The position numbers and the translations under genes are program-made. Shown piece after piece: positions 37,553 through 46,758 of a stretch of 64,000 nt of DNA (its first letter is position 1; each line of letters opens with the position of its first letter). Source of the DNA: Acidimicrobiaceae bacterium (GTDB taxonomy: Bacteria; Actinomycetota; Acidimicrobiia; Acidimicrobiales; Aldehydirespiratoraceae); NCBI GenBank assembly GCA_009845995.1, contig VXYK01000035.1, positions 1 through 64,000 of the forward strand, written 5' to 3'. Below the pieces are notes generated by a model that saw only the letters and a list, made by a program, of their open reading frames with translations, made no database searches and had not been told where the DNA came from.

Positions 37553-40500
37553 GCGAGTCGCAGTTCTCGTTCCTCGAAGCCGAATTCCAGCCGGAGTTCG
37601 ATTCGGCGTCGAGGGCCGAGGGGTACACGCTGTCGGATCCGGGTGCCGCGGTCATCTATGCACGCAAGTGCCTTGAGTCGGCCGTCAAGTGGATGTACCA
37701 GCACGACAGCGCGCTGCCTGAGCCATACGACGACACGCTCGGTGCACGGCTGAACGACGCCGCGTTCAAGGCGCTGGAAGGTGGCCGGATCTTCAACGTG
37801 GCACGGAAGATCCAGCGAGCAGGCAACCGTGCGGTGCACGAGTCGAAGGCGCCGACGAAGCTGGAGGCCGTCGAGATCGTCTCGGCGCTGTTCCAGTTCT
37901 GCCTCTGGTTCGCGTTCACCTACGGCCGCACGTCGAAACCCAGTCTGTCGCTGCGTTTCAACCCACACCGACTGCTCGACGCGGGAGAAGCACAGCGAGC
38001 GTCGCTGCGCGAGCGCCAAGAACTCGAGGAACAGCTGGAGCACGAGTCCGAGGAGCGAACCGCTACACAGATGCGGCTAGCAGAATCGGCTCGCACCGTC
38101 GAGGAGCTCAACGCTGAGCTGGCGAAGCTGCGAGCTGAGGTCGCCGTGGCGAAGAAGAAGGCGGCTGAGACGGTCCCGCCCGAGGCGTTCGATTGGTCCG
38201 AAGCCGAGACCCGCAAGTTCAAGATCGACGCACTGTTGGCCGAAGCCGGTTGGACCGATCTCGCCGAGGGCCGTGACACCGAGTACGAGGTGCACGGAAT
38301 GCCTTCTGAATCGGGCGTCGGATACGTGGACTACGTGCTGTGGGGAGCGGATGGGAAGCCGCTCGCCGTGGTGGAGGCCAAGAAGGCGCTGGCCGATCCA
38401 AAAGTCGGCGAGCAGCAGGCCAAGCTCTACGCCGACTGCTTGGAGACCGAAACCGGTCAGCGGCCGATCATCTACTGCAGCAACGGTTACGAGCACTGGA
38501 TGTGGGACGACACCCAGTATCCGTCCCGGCGAGTGCAGGGTTTCTACACCCGTGACGAACTGGCCCTGCTGATCCAGCGGCGCACGGCTCGAAAGGAACT
38601 GTCGGCGCTGGACCTCGGGGAAGAGATCGTGGACCGCCACTATCAACAGCGGGCGATCCGGGCGATCTCAGAGCATTTTGGAACCGACAAACAGCGCAAG
38701 GCTCTGCTGGTGATGGCCACCGGTGCGGGCAAGACCCGCACGGTGATCGCCCTGGTTGATCTGCTGATGCGAGCCGGGTGGGTGAAGCGGGTGCTGTTCT
38801 TGGCCGATCGCACCGCACTTGTGAACCAGGCCGTGAATGCCTTCAAGACTCACCTGGCCGACTCAGTGCCGGTGAACCTCGTGACCGAACCCGATGTGGA
38901 CGGCCGCGTGTACGTGTCGACCTATCAGACGATGGTCGGCAAGATCGACAAGTACCGGGCGGACAGAACCCGACGTTTCGGGGTGGGACACTTCGACCTG
39001 GTGGTGATTGACGAGGCGCACCGGTCGGTGTACCGGAAGTACCGGGGCATCTTCGAGTACTTCGACTCGCTGCTGGTGGGCCTGACTGCGACTCCCAAGG
39101 ACGAAGTCGACAAGAACACCTACGACCTGTTCGATCTGGAGACGGGGGTGCCCACCGACGCCTACTCGCTGGACGACGCCATCCGCGACGGTTACCTGGT
39201 TCCGCCGGAGGGTGTGTCGGTCGAGCTCAAGTTCGTGCGCGAGGGCATCAAGTACGAAGGGCTCAAGGAGGAGGAGAAGGACGCCTGGGATGAAATGGAT
39301 TGGGGCACCGACGATGAGGGCGACCCGCTGGAACCGCCCGACGCAGTCGACCCCGCCGAACTCAACAAGTGGCTCTTCAACAAGGACACCGTCGACTGCG
39401 TGCTCGAGTATCTGATGACTGAGGGCGTGAAGGTGGCCGGCGGCGACCGGATGGGCAAGACGATCATCTTCGCCAAGAACCAGAAGCACGCCGAGTTCAT
39501 CAAGGAGCGCTTCGACGCCAACTATCCGTCGCTGGATGCGGGCAACTTCGCACGGGTCATCACGCACAAGGTCAAGTACGCCCAGAGCCTGATCGACGAC
39601 TTCTCCAACAAGACGAAGGCACCGCACATCGCGATCAGCGTGGACATGCTCGACACCGGCATCGACGTGCCCGAAGTCGTCAACCTGGTGTTCTTCAAGA
39701 TGGTGCGGTCGAAGACCAAGTTCTGGCAGATGCTGGGCCGTGGGACTCGGCTGTGTCCGGACCTGTTCGGGCCCGGCGAGCACAAGACGCACTTCAACGT
39801 GTTCGACTTCTGCGGGAACCTGGAGTATTTCAGCCAGCCGCTGGTGCCGGCGGAAAAATCGACCGGCAAGTCGCTCAGCGAGATCCTGTTCTCGGCCAGG
39901 CTGGAGCTGTTGCAAACGCTCGATGCGGTGGCGGCGCTCGGCGACGAGCGGGCCGAGATTGCAGTCACCCTGCACCGGACTGTGGAGTCGATGAACCCCG
40001 ACAACTTCCTAGTGCGCCCCCACTTGGAACTGGTCGAGCGGTTCAGCACGTTGGCTGCGTGGGATTCGGTGTCGTTGGAAGACTTGGCTGAACTCAATGC
40101 GCGAGTGGCCAAGCTGCCCGATCGGCTCGATGCCGACAGCGAGGAGGCCAAACGCTTCGACGTGGTAATGCTGAACGCGCAACTTGGTCTGCTGCGGCAA
40201 TACCCGTTCGAGCGGCAACGGCGGCGGATCATCCGCGTTGCCTCTGCGCTGGCGGACCTGGGCACGGCCATCCCCGTGGTCGCTGAGCAGCAGGAGCTGA
40301 TTGCCGACATCCAGACCGACGAGTGGTGGGCGGGCATCACCTACCCGATGCTTGAAGACGCCCGCAAGCGGTTGCGCAACCTCGTGCATCTAATTGAGTA
40401 CACCAACAAGAACATCCTCTACAGCGACTTCGCCGATGAGTTCGGTGGGGCCAGGGTGGTTGATTTGCCCGGCACCGGAGGGACGGGCGGCGCTGGTGAC

Positions 40501-41016
40501 GCTGGGGACGGCGGCGGCGCTGCCGGTGGTGGCGATGGCCGCGACGAGTTCGCCCAGTTCCGCAAGAAGGCGCAGCACTTCCTGAAGGAGAACCTGGCTG
40601 AGGATGTAGTGGCCAAGGTCCGCAGCGGCGAGCCGTTGACTACGGCTGACATGGATGGTCTGCAGCGAGTGTTGGTGGCTGCCGGAATCGGGGATGACGA
40701 GACCTTTGCCGAGGCATCACAACGGGCCGGCAGCTTCGGGCTGTTCATCCGCTCGCTGGTGGGACTCAACCGGGCCGCCGCGAAGCGCGCTTTCGCCAAG
40801 TTCCTCGACGACAGGCAATACAACGTCAACCAGATCCGCTTCGTCGAAATGGTGATCAACTACCTGACCGAGCACGGCACCATTGAGAGCGGCCGCGTCT
40901 ACGAATCACCCTTCACGTCAGTTGCCCCAGAAGGCCCCGAAGCCCTGTTCGTCGAATCCGACCAAGCCGAGTTCTTCCAAATCATCCAACACCTCCACAA
41001 CACCGCGACGGCCTGA
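37549..41016 (+). CDS. hsdR: Type I restriction-modification system helicase/nuclease subunit with DUF4145-like N-terminus
   Basis: VVEAKKALADP nuclease motif, MATGAGKTRT Walker A, VIDEAHRS, VGLTATP, LGRGTRLCPDLFG; Gly-rich linker before C-term. Confidence 0.95.
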   Translation: MSESQFSFLEAEFQPEFDSASRAEGYTLSDPGAAVIYARKCLESAVKWMYQHDSALPEPYDDTLGARLNDAAFKALEGGRIFNVARKIQRAGNRAVHESKAPTKLEAVEIVSALFQFCLWFAFTYGRTSKPSLSLRFNPHRLLDAGEAQRASLRERQELEEQLEHESEERTATQMRLAESARTVEELNAELAKLRAEVAVAKKKAAETVPPEAFDWSEAETRKFKIDALLAEAGWTDLAEGRDTEYEVHGMPSESGVGYVDYVLWGADGKPLAVVEAKKALADPKVGEQQAKLYADCLETETGQRPIIYCSNGYEHWMWDDTQYPSRRVQGFYTRDELALLIQRRTARKELSALDLGEEIVDRHYQQRAIRAISEHFGTDKQRKALLVMATGAGKTRTVIALVDLLMRAGWVKRVLFLADRTALVNQAVNAFKTHLADSVPVNLVTEPDVDGRVYVSTYQTMVGKIDKYRADRTRRFGVGHFDLVVIDEAHRSVYRKYRGIFEYFDSLLVGLTATPKDEVDKNTYDLFDLETGVPTDAYSLDDAIRDGYLVPPEGVSVELKFVREGIKYEGLKEEEKDAWDEMDWGTDDEGDPLEPPDAVDPAELNKWLFNKDTVDCVLEYLMTEGVKVAGGDRMGKTIIFAKNQKHAEFIKERFDANYPSLDAGNFARVITHKVKYAQSLIDDFSNKTKAPHIAISVDMLDTGIDVPEVVNLVFFKMVRSKTKFWQMLGRGTRLCPDLFGPGEHKTHFNVFDFCGNLEYFSQPLVPAEKSTGKSLSEILFSARLELLQTLDAVAALGDERAEIAVTLHRTVESMNPDNFLVRPHLELVERFSTLAAWDSVSLEDLAELNARVAKLPDRLDADSEEAKRFDVVMLNAQLGLLRQYPFERQRRRIIRVASALADLGTAIPVVAEQQELIADIQTDEWWAGITYPMLEDARKRLRNLVHLIEYTNKNILYSDFADEFGGARVVDLPGTGGTGGAGDAGDGGGAAGGGDGRDEFAQFRKKAQHFLKENLAEDVVAKVRSGEPLTTADMDGLQRVLVAAGIGDDETFAEASQRAGSFGLFIRSLVGLNRAAAKRAFAKFLDDRQYNVNQIRFVEMVINYLTEHGTIESGRVYESPFTSVAPEGPEALFVESDQAEFFQIIQHLHNTATA

Positions 41017-41116
41017 ACAGTAACGTGCTGCATCGCGACAGCAAATTGCGACAGGGGGCACTCGTACGGGCAGAATTGTCAGGAACGTATCGGTATACCC
41101 CAGACGGAAGAGGACC

Positions 41117-41818
41117 ATGAGCGGATTGTCAGCGCACAGCACAGAGTCGGTTCCGAACTGTCCGAGATGCGAGCGTCCAATGGTCCTGCGCACCGCGCGC
41201 AAGGGAGCGAAAGCAGGCAATCAGTTCTGGGGCTGCACCGAATTCCCGCGATGCCGAGGCACGTTGCAGATCGAGTCACCGGTGGACGCAGCAGGCGACA
41301 CGGATCGACCCGCGCCGTCCGAAGAATCCCGAGCCAGCGTTGAAGGGGAATCAAACTCAGAACCTGACAAAATGCCCCAGGGATTCTTCGCGAAGGTCGC
41401 AAAGACTGTCGATAAGGTCCAGCGCCGCTACCTGGAATCTGACGAACCCGACGCCACCGGCCGCTGGAACGATGACCATCGGCGCAGCATGCTCAAGTAT
41501 GTCTACCGGCGCGACGGCGGACGATGCGGTTTGTGCGGGGCGGAAATGAAACTGAAGGGCGCTCAGATTGAACACATCGTTCCGAAGGTGTTCGTCTTCT
41601 TTGACGTCAACGATCGTGGCAACGCCGAACCGGGGGCGTACTACACGAGTCGCCTGCACAAGATCGACAACCTCCAGGCAGCGCACACCTATTGCAACAA
41701 GCGCAAGGCCAACAAACCCGAAATCAACAAGTGGCGGCACGAGACGATGCCACCGCTAACCGTCGCGGACACCGAAGACGACAGGGGATTGGTGCTGCCA
41801 GCGAATCCAGCACCGTGA
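41117..41818 (+). CDS. HNH endonuclease with N-terminal topoisomerase-type zinc ribbon
   Basis: CPRCERPMVLRTARKGAKAGNQFWGCTEFPRCRGTL; YRRDGGRCGLCGAEMKLKGAQIEHIVPKVF ... AHTYCNKRKANK. Confidence 0.85.
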   Translation: MSGLSAHSTESVPNCPRCERPMVLRTARKGAKAGNQFWGCTEFPRCRGTLQIESPVDAAGDTDRPAPSEESRASVEGESNSEPDKMPQGFFAKVAKTVDKVQRRYLESDEPDATGRWNDDHRRSMLKYVYRRDGGRCGLCGAEMKLKGAQIEHIVPKVFVFFDVNDRGNAEPGAYYTSRLHKIDNLQAAHTYCNKRKANKPEINKWRHETMPPLTVADTEDDRGLVLPANPAP

Positions 41819-42276
41819 GCAATCCTGGCGGAGCTCTTGAGGCCCTTGACCAGAGCCGGATGATGGTCCTTTCTCTCAAGCCGAGGTTTGCGGACGCGAT
41901 TCTTGATGGTGCCAAGACGGTTGAGCTGAGGCGGTCGGAGCCGAAGATCGTTGTGCCGACCCGGGCGCTGCTGTATGCGACATCGCCGGTGCGAGTCCTC
42001 GTCGGAACGTGCATTGTGACGAGTGTCGAATCCGAACGGCTGGCAACCCTGTGGCGGAAATATGGCCCACGAACTGGGGTCAACCATCGGGAGTTCTTGG
42101 ACTACTTCGAAGGAGTCGAGAGAGGCACAGCCTTGACGCTTGCAGACCCAGCCGCCCTTCCCCAGCCGATTCCACTCACACGCCTGCGTGAGACATCTCA
42201 GGGGTTCAGACCCCCGCAGAGTTTCGCCTACGTCGACACCCAAACCGGCGCCGAACTCCTGCGAACCGCTGCGTAG
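41815..42276 (+). CDS. ASCH/PUA-like domain protein
   Basis: MMVLSLKPRFADAILDGAKTVELRRSEPKIVVPTRALLYATSPVRVLVGTCIV; GTGA overlap with HNH gene stop. Confidence 0.75.
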   Translation: MSNPGGALEALDQSRMMVLSLKPRFADAILDGAKTVELRRSEPKIVVPTRALLYATSPVRVLVGTCIVTSVESERLATLWRKYGPRTGVNHREFLDYFEGVERGTALTLADPAALPQPIPLTRLRETSQGFRPPQSFAYVDTQTGAELLRTAA

Positions 42277-42379
42277 CGTCGAGCAGTGGCGCAACGGGAT
42301 GGGGGAGTTGAAGGCGGGTAGGTCGCGCTCATGACATTGGCATTAGAGGTGGTCTCGAACTTCTGACTTGGCGCGACGA

Positions 42380-42793
42380 TTAGGAATCTTGGTTTGTCGG
42401 AGAGTTCGACCCAAGGAGTGCGTCGATCACATCCGTCTCGCTCACTGCCAGCACGGCCCTCGCGAATTCGTGGTCGATCAAGTCCAGCACCAGCAAGGGC
42501 AGTTCTGGTCCGCTGCGAGCCGTGGCCCAGAACTGTGGGCCGACCACGCCCCGGCCGAGTTGGGTCCCGACTCGACGCCTCCCCGGATATCGCTCACCGG
42601 CGTGGGTTCCGAATCCGAGTTGGCGGTGGTCGACGCGGGACTCAAGTTCATGTCGCTGGACAACCGCGGCCCTTGCGACGTCGGCTCGGTCAATCTCGAC
42701 TATGCGCCGCCCGTTGAATACACAGTCCATTCCAGAGAGCACAACTCGAAGAGTGCTCCCCGTCCACTCAAACCTGAACGCCACAGAAGCCAT
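42380..42793 (-). CDS. Hypothetical protein
   Basis: MASVAFRFEWTGSTLRVVLSGMDCVFNGRRIVEIDRADVARAAVV... compositionally protein-like; no family assigned. Confidence 0.5.
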   Translation of the reverse strand: MASVAFRFEWTGSTLRVVLSGMDCVFNGRRIVEIDRADVARAAVVQRHELESRVDHRQLGFGTHAGERYPGRRRVGTQLGRGVVGPQFWATARSGPELPLLVLDLIDHEFARAVLAVSETDVIDALLGSNSPTNQDS

Positions 42794-42894
42794 GGTAGGT
42801 CACAGCCGACGTATCGAAGGACAACTTCTCAGCCTTTTGTGCCGGTTCCACACCAAGGAGTTGAGATCCAAACCATGGACCCGATTGCGTTGGT

Positions 42895-43359
42895 CTAGTC
42901 GACACGGGCAATCTTTGGCCGGCTCTCAGTTCGTGGTCGTAGAGCGCCGTGGATTGTCGGATCGCCCTCGTTCTTGAGAAGATTCTGGGTGATCGAGCAG
43001 ATTTTCCATCCAACAGGACGCCGCACCAAGCCGAACTCGTAGGTACCCCACGAGTGGAAATAGCGATCACCGTTGCGCTCGAACCTGTCGATCCGATAGT
43101 CGCGCGTGGCCCTCGCGTGATCGTCGGACTCGAACGAGACAGCGAGGTTGCTATGGGTGTGCTGCATCACCAGATCGCCCAGCGCCTGCTTCCTTGCGGT
43201 CACGTAATCGTCAGCTAAGACACGAGCTGGATCCGTGCCGCGAAACGACGAGTAGTCGATGAAGACTTCGCCATCTAAGCACTCACGTAACGCCACCCAA
43301 TCGTGTTGGTCGAACGCCTGCTGAAAGCGACATATCAACTCCGAAATGTGCTGATCCAA
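42895..43359 (-). CDS. NTF2-like/SnoaL-like domain protein
   Basis: LICRFQQAFDQHDWVALRECLDGEVFIDYSSFRG...YRIDRFERNGDRYFHSWGTYEFGLVRRPVGWKICSIT. Confidence 0.75.
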   Translation of the reverse strand: MDQHISELICRFQQAFDQHDWVALRECLDGEVFIDYSSFRGTDPARVLADDYVTARKQALGDLVMQHTHSNLAVSFESDDHARATRDYRIDRFERNGDRYFHSWGTYEFGLVRRPVGWKICSITQNLLKNEGDPTIHGALRPRTESRPKIARVD

Positions 43360-43747
43360 GAGGACCTCCTCGTTGGCGCTGTGCCGTTACGCAAGTCTGC
43401 CGCCTCATATGTGCGTTCAAACGCGTCGCCGGCGGACTCGGACATGCCTACGCTTTCCACTGCTTTCGGTCTTTGATCTGAGGCGGAAATTTCAGCATCT
43501 GTGCCGAATGTCGTGTGGATCTTGGAGGAGCCTGTTACGGTCTTTGCACTGCTCCCCGCCTTCCCGGTTCTGCCGGGAATGGCGGGGTATATTCGTTACG
43601 GAGGCGGGCGATGACGAGTGTGTCCGTGCCGGAGTCGACGGCACTCTCGCCGATGTTGTGAGAAAAGTGATCGAGCGCCGCTCGGCTTGAACGATCGCAA
43701 ACGGCGGCATTTGCGTGGAACTGGAACCTTGTTGTAGCCAAGCTCCC

Positions 43748-44686
43748 ATGAATGTGGGGCCGTTGCGTTTTTTTCATGTCAATGTGAACTGCTCCGACTT
43801 GGAACGGTCGCTGGAGTTCTATCGCGACCGCATAGGGCTGAGGCCGACCGTCCGCACCCGTCCAGAACACCCCCAGCCGGGATCGGCCTTCGGGCTCAAG
43901 GAGGTGCAGTGGGACGCATGGATGTTGGCCGGCGACGACGCAGCCGGGGGAGCATTGCTTGATCTGTTGGAATGGAAGGTTCCGGTCGGGGAGGGGTCGC
44001 CGCCCGAGACTGTGTTCGAGTTGGGCTTCAGCCGGCTGTGCATCACGAGCGACGACCTGGCTGGTTTGCATCAACAACTGACCGAGACCGGGTACGACGT
44101 CTGGTCGCCACCGGTACGGCCGGGCAACGAAGCCGAAGACCTGACCGGCCCCGAGTACTTCCTGTGTTCAGACCCAGACGCCACACCGCTGCAGTTCGTC
44201 CGTGGCGACAGCACCCGACTGGCGGGCGTCAACGTGAACTGCTCCGACTTGGAACGTTCACGCCATTTCTACTGCGACGTGCTCGGACTGGAAGCGCAGC
44301 AGCGATGCAGCTCGGCTGACCCTCAACCGGTTGACGGATTCGGCGCAGAAGACATGCTGAGCTGGGACGCTTGGCGCATCGGTGGTTCAGACCGCGACTC
44401 CGGCCAGTTCACTCTCGATCTGGTGGAGTGGAAGTCACCGAAAGCCGGACGCTCGGCTCAACGGCGGGCCAACGAACTGGGGATCTTCCGCATGGCTCTG
44501 CTCACCGACGACATCGACCGGGACTACGACGCGCTGGTCGACGCAGAGGTCAAATGCTTCTCCCCGCCCGTGGCGCTGGAGATGGGACCCGGACTGCCCT
44601 CAGATCTGCGGGCGCTGTTCTTTCTCGATCCCGACGGCACCTGTGTCGAACTGATCGAGAGTCCACGGACGGACCAATCGACCTAG
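43748..44686 (+). CDS. VOC family (glyoxalase/dioxygenase-like) protein, two VOC modules
   Basis: two copies of HVNVNCSDLERSLEFYRDRIGL / GVNVNCSDLERSRHFYCDVLGL. Confidence 0.88.
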   Translation: MNVGPLRFFHVNVNCSDLERSLEFYRDRIGLRPTVRTRPEHPQPGSAFGLKEVQWDAWMLAGDDAAGGALLDLLEWKVPVGEGSPPETVFELGFSRLCITSDDLAGLHQQLTETGYDVWSPPVRPGNEAEDLTGPEYFLCSDPDATPLQFVRGDSTRLAGVNVNCSDLERSRHFYCDVLGLEAQQRCSSADPQPVDGFGAEDMLSWDAWRIGGSDRDSGQFTLDLVEWKSPKAGRSAQRRANELGIFRMALLTDDIDRDYDALVDAEVKCFSPPVALEMGPGLPSDLRALFFLDPDGTCVELIESPRTDQST

Positions 44687-44724
44687 GTCGGCTGACCTAG
44701 GTGGCCGCGTCGATTCGTTGAGCA

Positions 44725-44814
44725 TCAAGCTCTCGGCGATACAACCGCCGGATATGTGAGAGGTTGAGATTCAACCTCTGGGAGCACGGTGACCGAACGG
44801 CTAAGGCCCACGAC
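44725..44814 (-). pseudogene. Degenerate duplicate of the 3' end of the COG0523 gene
   Basis: Translation VVGLSRSVTVLPEVESQPLTYPAVVSPRA* versus intact gene end VVGRRRSVTVLPDAESQPPTDLVVINPRQ*; shared DNA CTGGGAGCACGGTGAC(C/T)GAACGGC. Confidence 0.75.
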
Positions 44815-44841
44815 TCAAGCGTTCGCAACAAGATGCATTTC

Positions 44842-45504
44842 TCATGACGCTTTTTTGTGCGGCTGATCCTCGCGGTCCTCATCGACATAGGTGACCGTCA
44901 TGAACTTGATTCTTGACGCGCTCACCGTGACGATTGCGACATCCTCAAATGTCACAGGATCCGCGTCGTCGCTCGGACGGTAGCTGACAGGTGCCGCCAA
45001 GGCGATCTCGCGATCGGGAGTCTCCTCGACTGTCGCGTTGTAAGTCCATAGCGTTCCACCGACGTAGGTGCCGTCTGTGAGTTCACAACCCACGTATGTT
45101 CTGTACTGGTCAGCAGTTTTGAAAGCCCTCCACCAGGCGGACTCGTACGCGTGGCTGCCCCTAGCGCGCGGAAAGTAACGGCCTGCGCAGTAGGCGATGC
45201 TGGTAGCGAACGATGTGACGGCAAGCGTCCAAAAGGAAATGTACGGTAGGTGATCGCGGAGGTAAGGGCCGGGGGTACGTAGAAACTGCCCCATATTTGG
45301 CGTGTTGTCGGGTGCGATCCAGCGAATCAGACCAAACGCAAGCAGACTGACGGATATCGAAACAAGTCCGGCGAAGACGAGCGAAACGGTTTCTCTAAAC
45401 CCGGCCAGTTCCCGTGTCGGTTGTTTTGATTCGCGTCCTAGCTGATAACCAAGACCAGGAACGACGACAAGAAGGAGCGCCAGCCCGAGGAAGGATGTTG
45501 GCAC
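44842..45504 (-). CDS. DUF6338-like membrane protein
   Basis: N-term hydrophobic LGLALLLVVVPGLGYQ...YESAWWRAF..YRTYVGCELTDGTYVGGTLWTYN; family assignment from memory of the pattern. Confidence 0.65.
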   Translation of the reverse strand: MPTSFLGLALLLVVVPGLGYQLGRESKQPTRELAGFRETVSLVFAGLVSISVSLLAFGLIRWIAPDNTPNMGQFLRTPGPYLRDHLPYISFWTLAVTSFATSIAYCAGRYFPRARGSHAYESAWWRAFKTADQYRTYVGCELTDGTYVGGTLWTYNATVEETPDREIALAAPVSYRPSDDADPVTFEDVAIVTVSASRIKFMTVTYVDEDREDQPHKKAS

Positions 45505-45507
45505 GGT

Positions 45508-45654
45508 CTATTTCTTGGAAGTTGGCGGCGGTGGTGGAGATGGCGGTTTTTGAGAAACGGGTGGAGTCGGAGCGGTCTTGGGGTGTTTTTGGCCGCGCAC
45601 CTGTTGGTCTCTGGGGGTTCGTTGAAACGATCTCGATGGTGTCTTCTTGCCCAT
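45508..45654 (-). CDS. Small basic proline-rich protein paired with the DUF6338-like gene
   Basis: MGKKTPSRSFQRTPRDQQVRGQKHPKTAPTPPVSQKPPSPPPPPTSKK, ends 3 bp before the next gene, RBS-like GAAAGGAGAAA upstream. Confidence 0.6.
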   Translation of the reverse strand: MGKKTPSRSFQRTPRDQQVRGQKHPKTAPTPPVSQKPPSPPPPPTSKK

Positions 45655-45727
45655 CGGTTTCTCCTTTCCTTCCTCTGAGCGAGCATACACGCAATGAGCG
45701 TTGATTGTGCGTAGTTTATAATGAAAA

Positions 45728-46675
45728 TTATTGCCGAGGGTTGATAACCACTAGATCAGTGGGGGGTTGGGATTCGGCGTCTGGGAGCACGGTGACTGAA
45801 CGGCGGCGGCCGACTACTTGGGCGAGCAGCCGGGTGCCGTCGGGGGTCACCGCAATGCCCTTGGCCCGCAAGGTCGACGGGGGCAGAGCGTCGATCATGG
45901 CTTCAAACTCGACACGATCAATGGGCCTCGGCACGGCAATCGTCGCGACTTCGTGCGCGTCAAAAAGGTTCGCCGGTCCAGTATCGGCCACCCCACCGGG
46001 CCGACGAGTGGCCAAGTCGACAAAAGAGGCAGTCGCAACCGCATCATCGCTGTTAAGGACCGGGACACCAGGAACACAGTCCCGCAAGATCGACCGAGTC
46101 TTGGCCTCATCAGCCGCCGCCGCGATGTCGAGTTTGCTGAGAACAACCAAATCCGCCGCCCCAAGCTGGGTCTTCACAGAATCAGCTGTCGCAGGATCGT
46201 TGAAGCGCTCCGGAAACTGATCGGCGTCGACCAGCACCACGACACCGTCCAGCGAAAACCCCGGCGAGGAGGCCCAAGGCACCACCCGAGCCGGATCGGC
46301 AATACCGCTCAGCTCCACGATGACGTGATCAGGAGGGGTGTCCCGGTCGCGCAAGCCGTCAAACGCCTCAGCCAAACCACCAGCGAGGCTGCAACAGACG
46401 CATCCGTCGGTCAATTCAATGGTGTCTCCATGCCGACGGCGAACCAGCGATGCATCGACATTCACCTCGCCGACGTCGTTGACCAGCACCGCGATCGGCT
46501 GATCGGTCCGAGCCAGCACCTCGTTGATCACCGTGGTCTTGCCCGCTCCGAGATATCCACCGAGCAGAGTGACCGGCACCCGGCGTCCGTCCCAAGGGGC
46601 GATCATCTCCAGATATGGCTCTTGGACAACCATCCGACTCCCGACTCCGCAGCGTTGTTGGCGAACGGACCACAT
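45728..46675 (-). CDS. COG0523/CobW-type G3E GTPase
   Basis: VPVTLLGGYLGAGKTTVINEVLART, DGCVCCSLAGGL, VELSGIADPARV, LSKLDIA; MIAPWDGRR is the probable start. Confidence 0.9.
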   Translation of the reverse strand: MWSVRQQRCGVGSRMVVQEPYLEMIAPWDGRRVPVTLLGGYLGAGKTTVINEVLARTDQPIAVLVNDVGEVNVDASLVRRRHGDTIELTDGCVCCSLAGGLAEAFDGLRDRDTPPDHVIVELSGIADPARVVPWASSPGFSLDGVVVLVDADQFPERFNDPATADSVKTQLGAADLVVLSKLDIAAAADEAKTRSILRDCVPGVPVLNSDDAVATASFVDLATRRPGGVADTGPANLFDAHEVATIAVPRPIDRVEFEAMIDALPPSTLRAKGIAVTPDGTRLLAQVVGRRRSVTVLPDAESQPPTDLVVINPRQ

Positions 46676-46758
46676 TCTAAACGCCGACGGGGTGTGATCA
46701 GATCAGCAACAAGTTGCTCTGAACCCGACGGCAGCATGCGAACTACATTCGATCTCAG

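Noticed and set aside
38863-39975. 370-aa minus-strand ORF antisense to hsdR
   Set aside because: Shadow ORF; the plus strand encodes recognisable HsdR helicase motifs.
43373-43690. Plus-strand ORF of 105 aa before the VOC gene
   Set aside because: Cys/Arg-rich composition and no family resemblance; probably non-coding.
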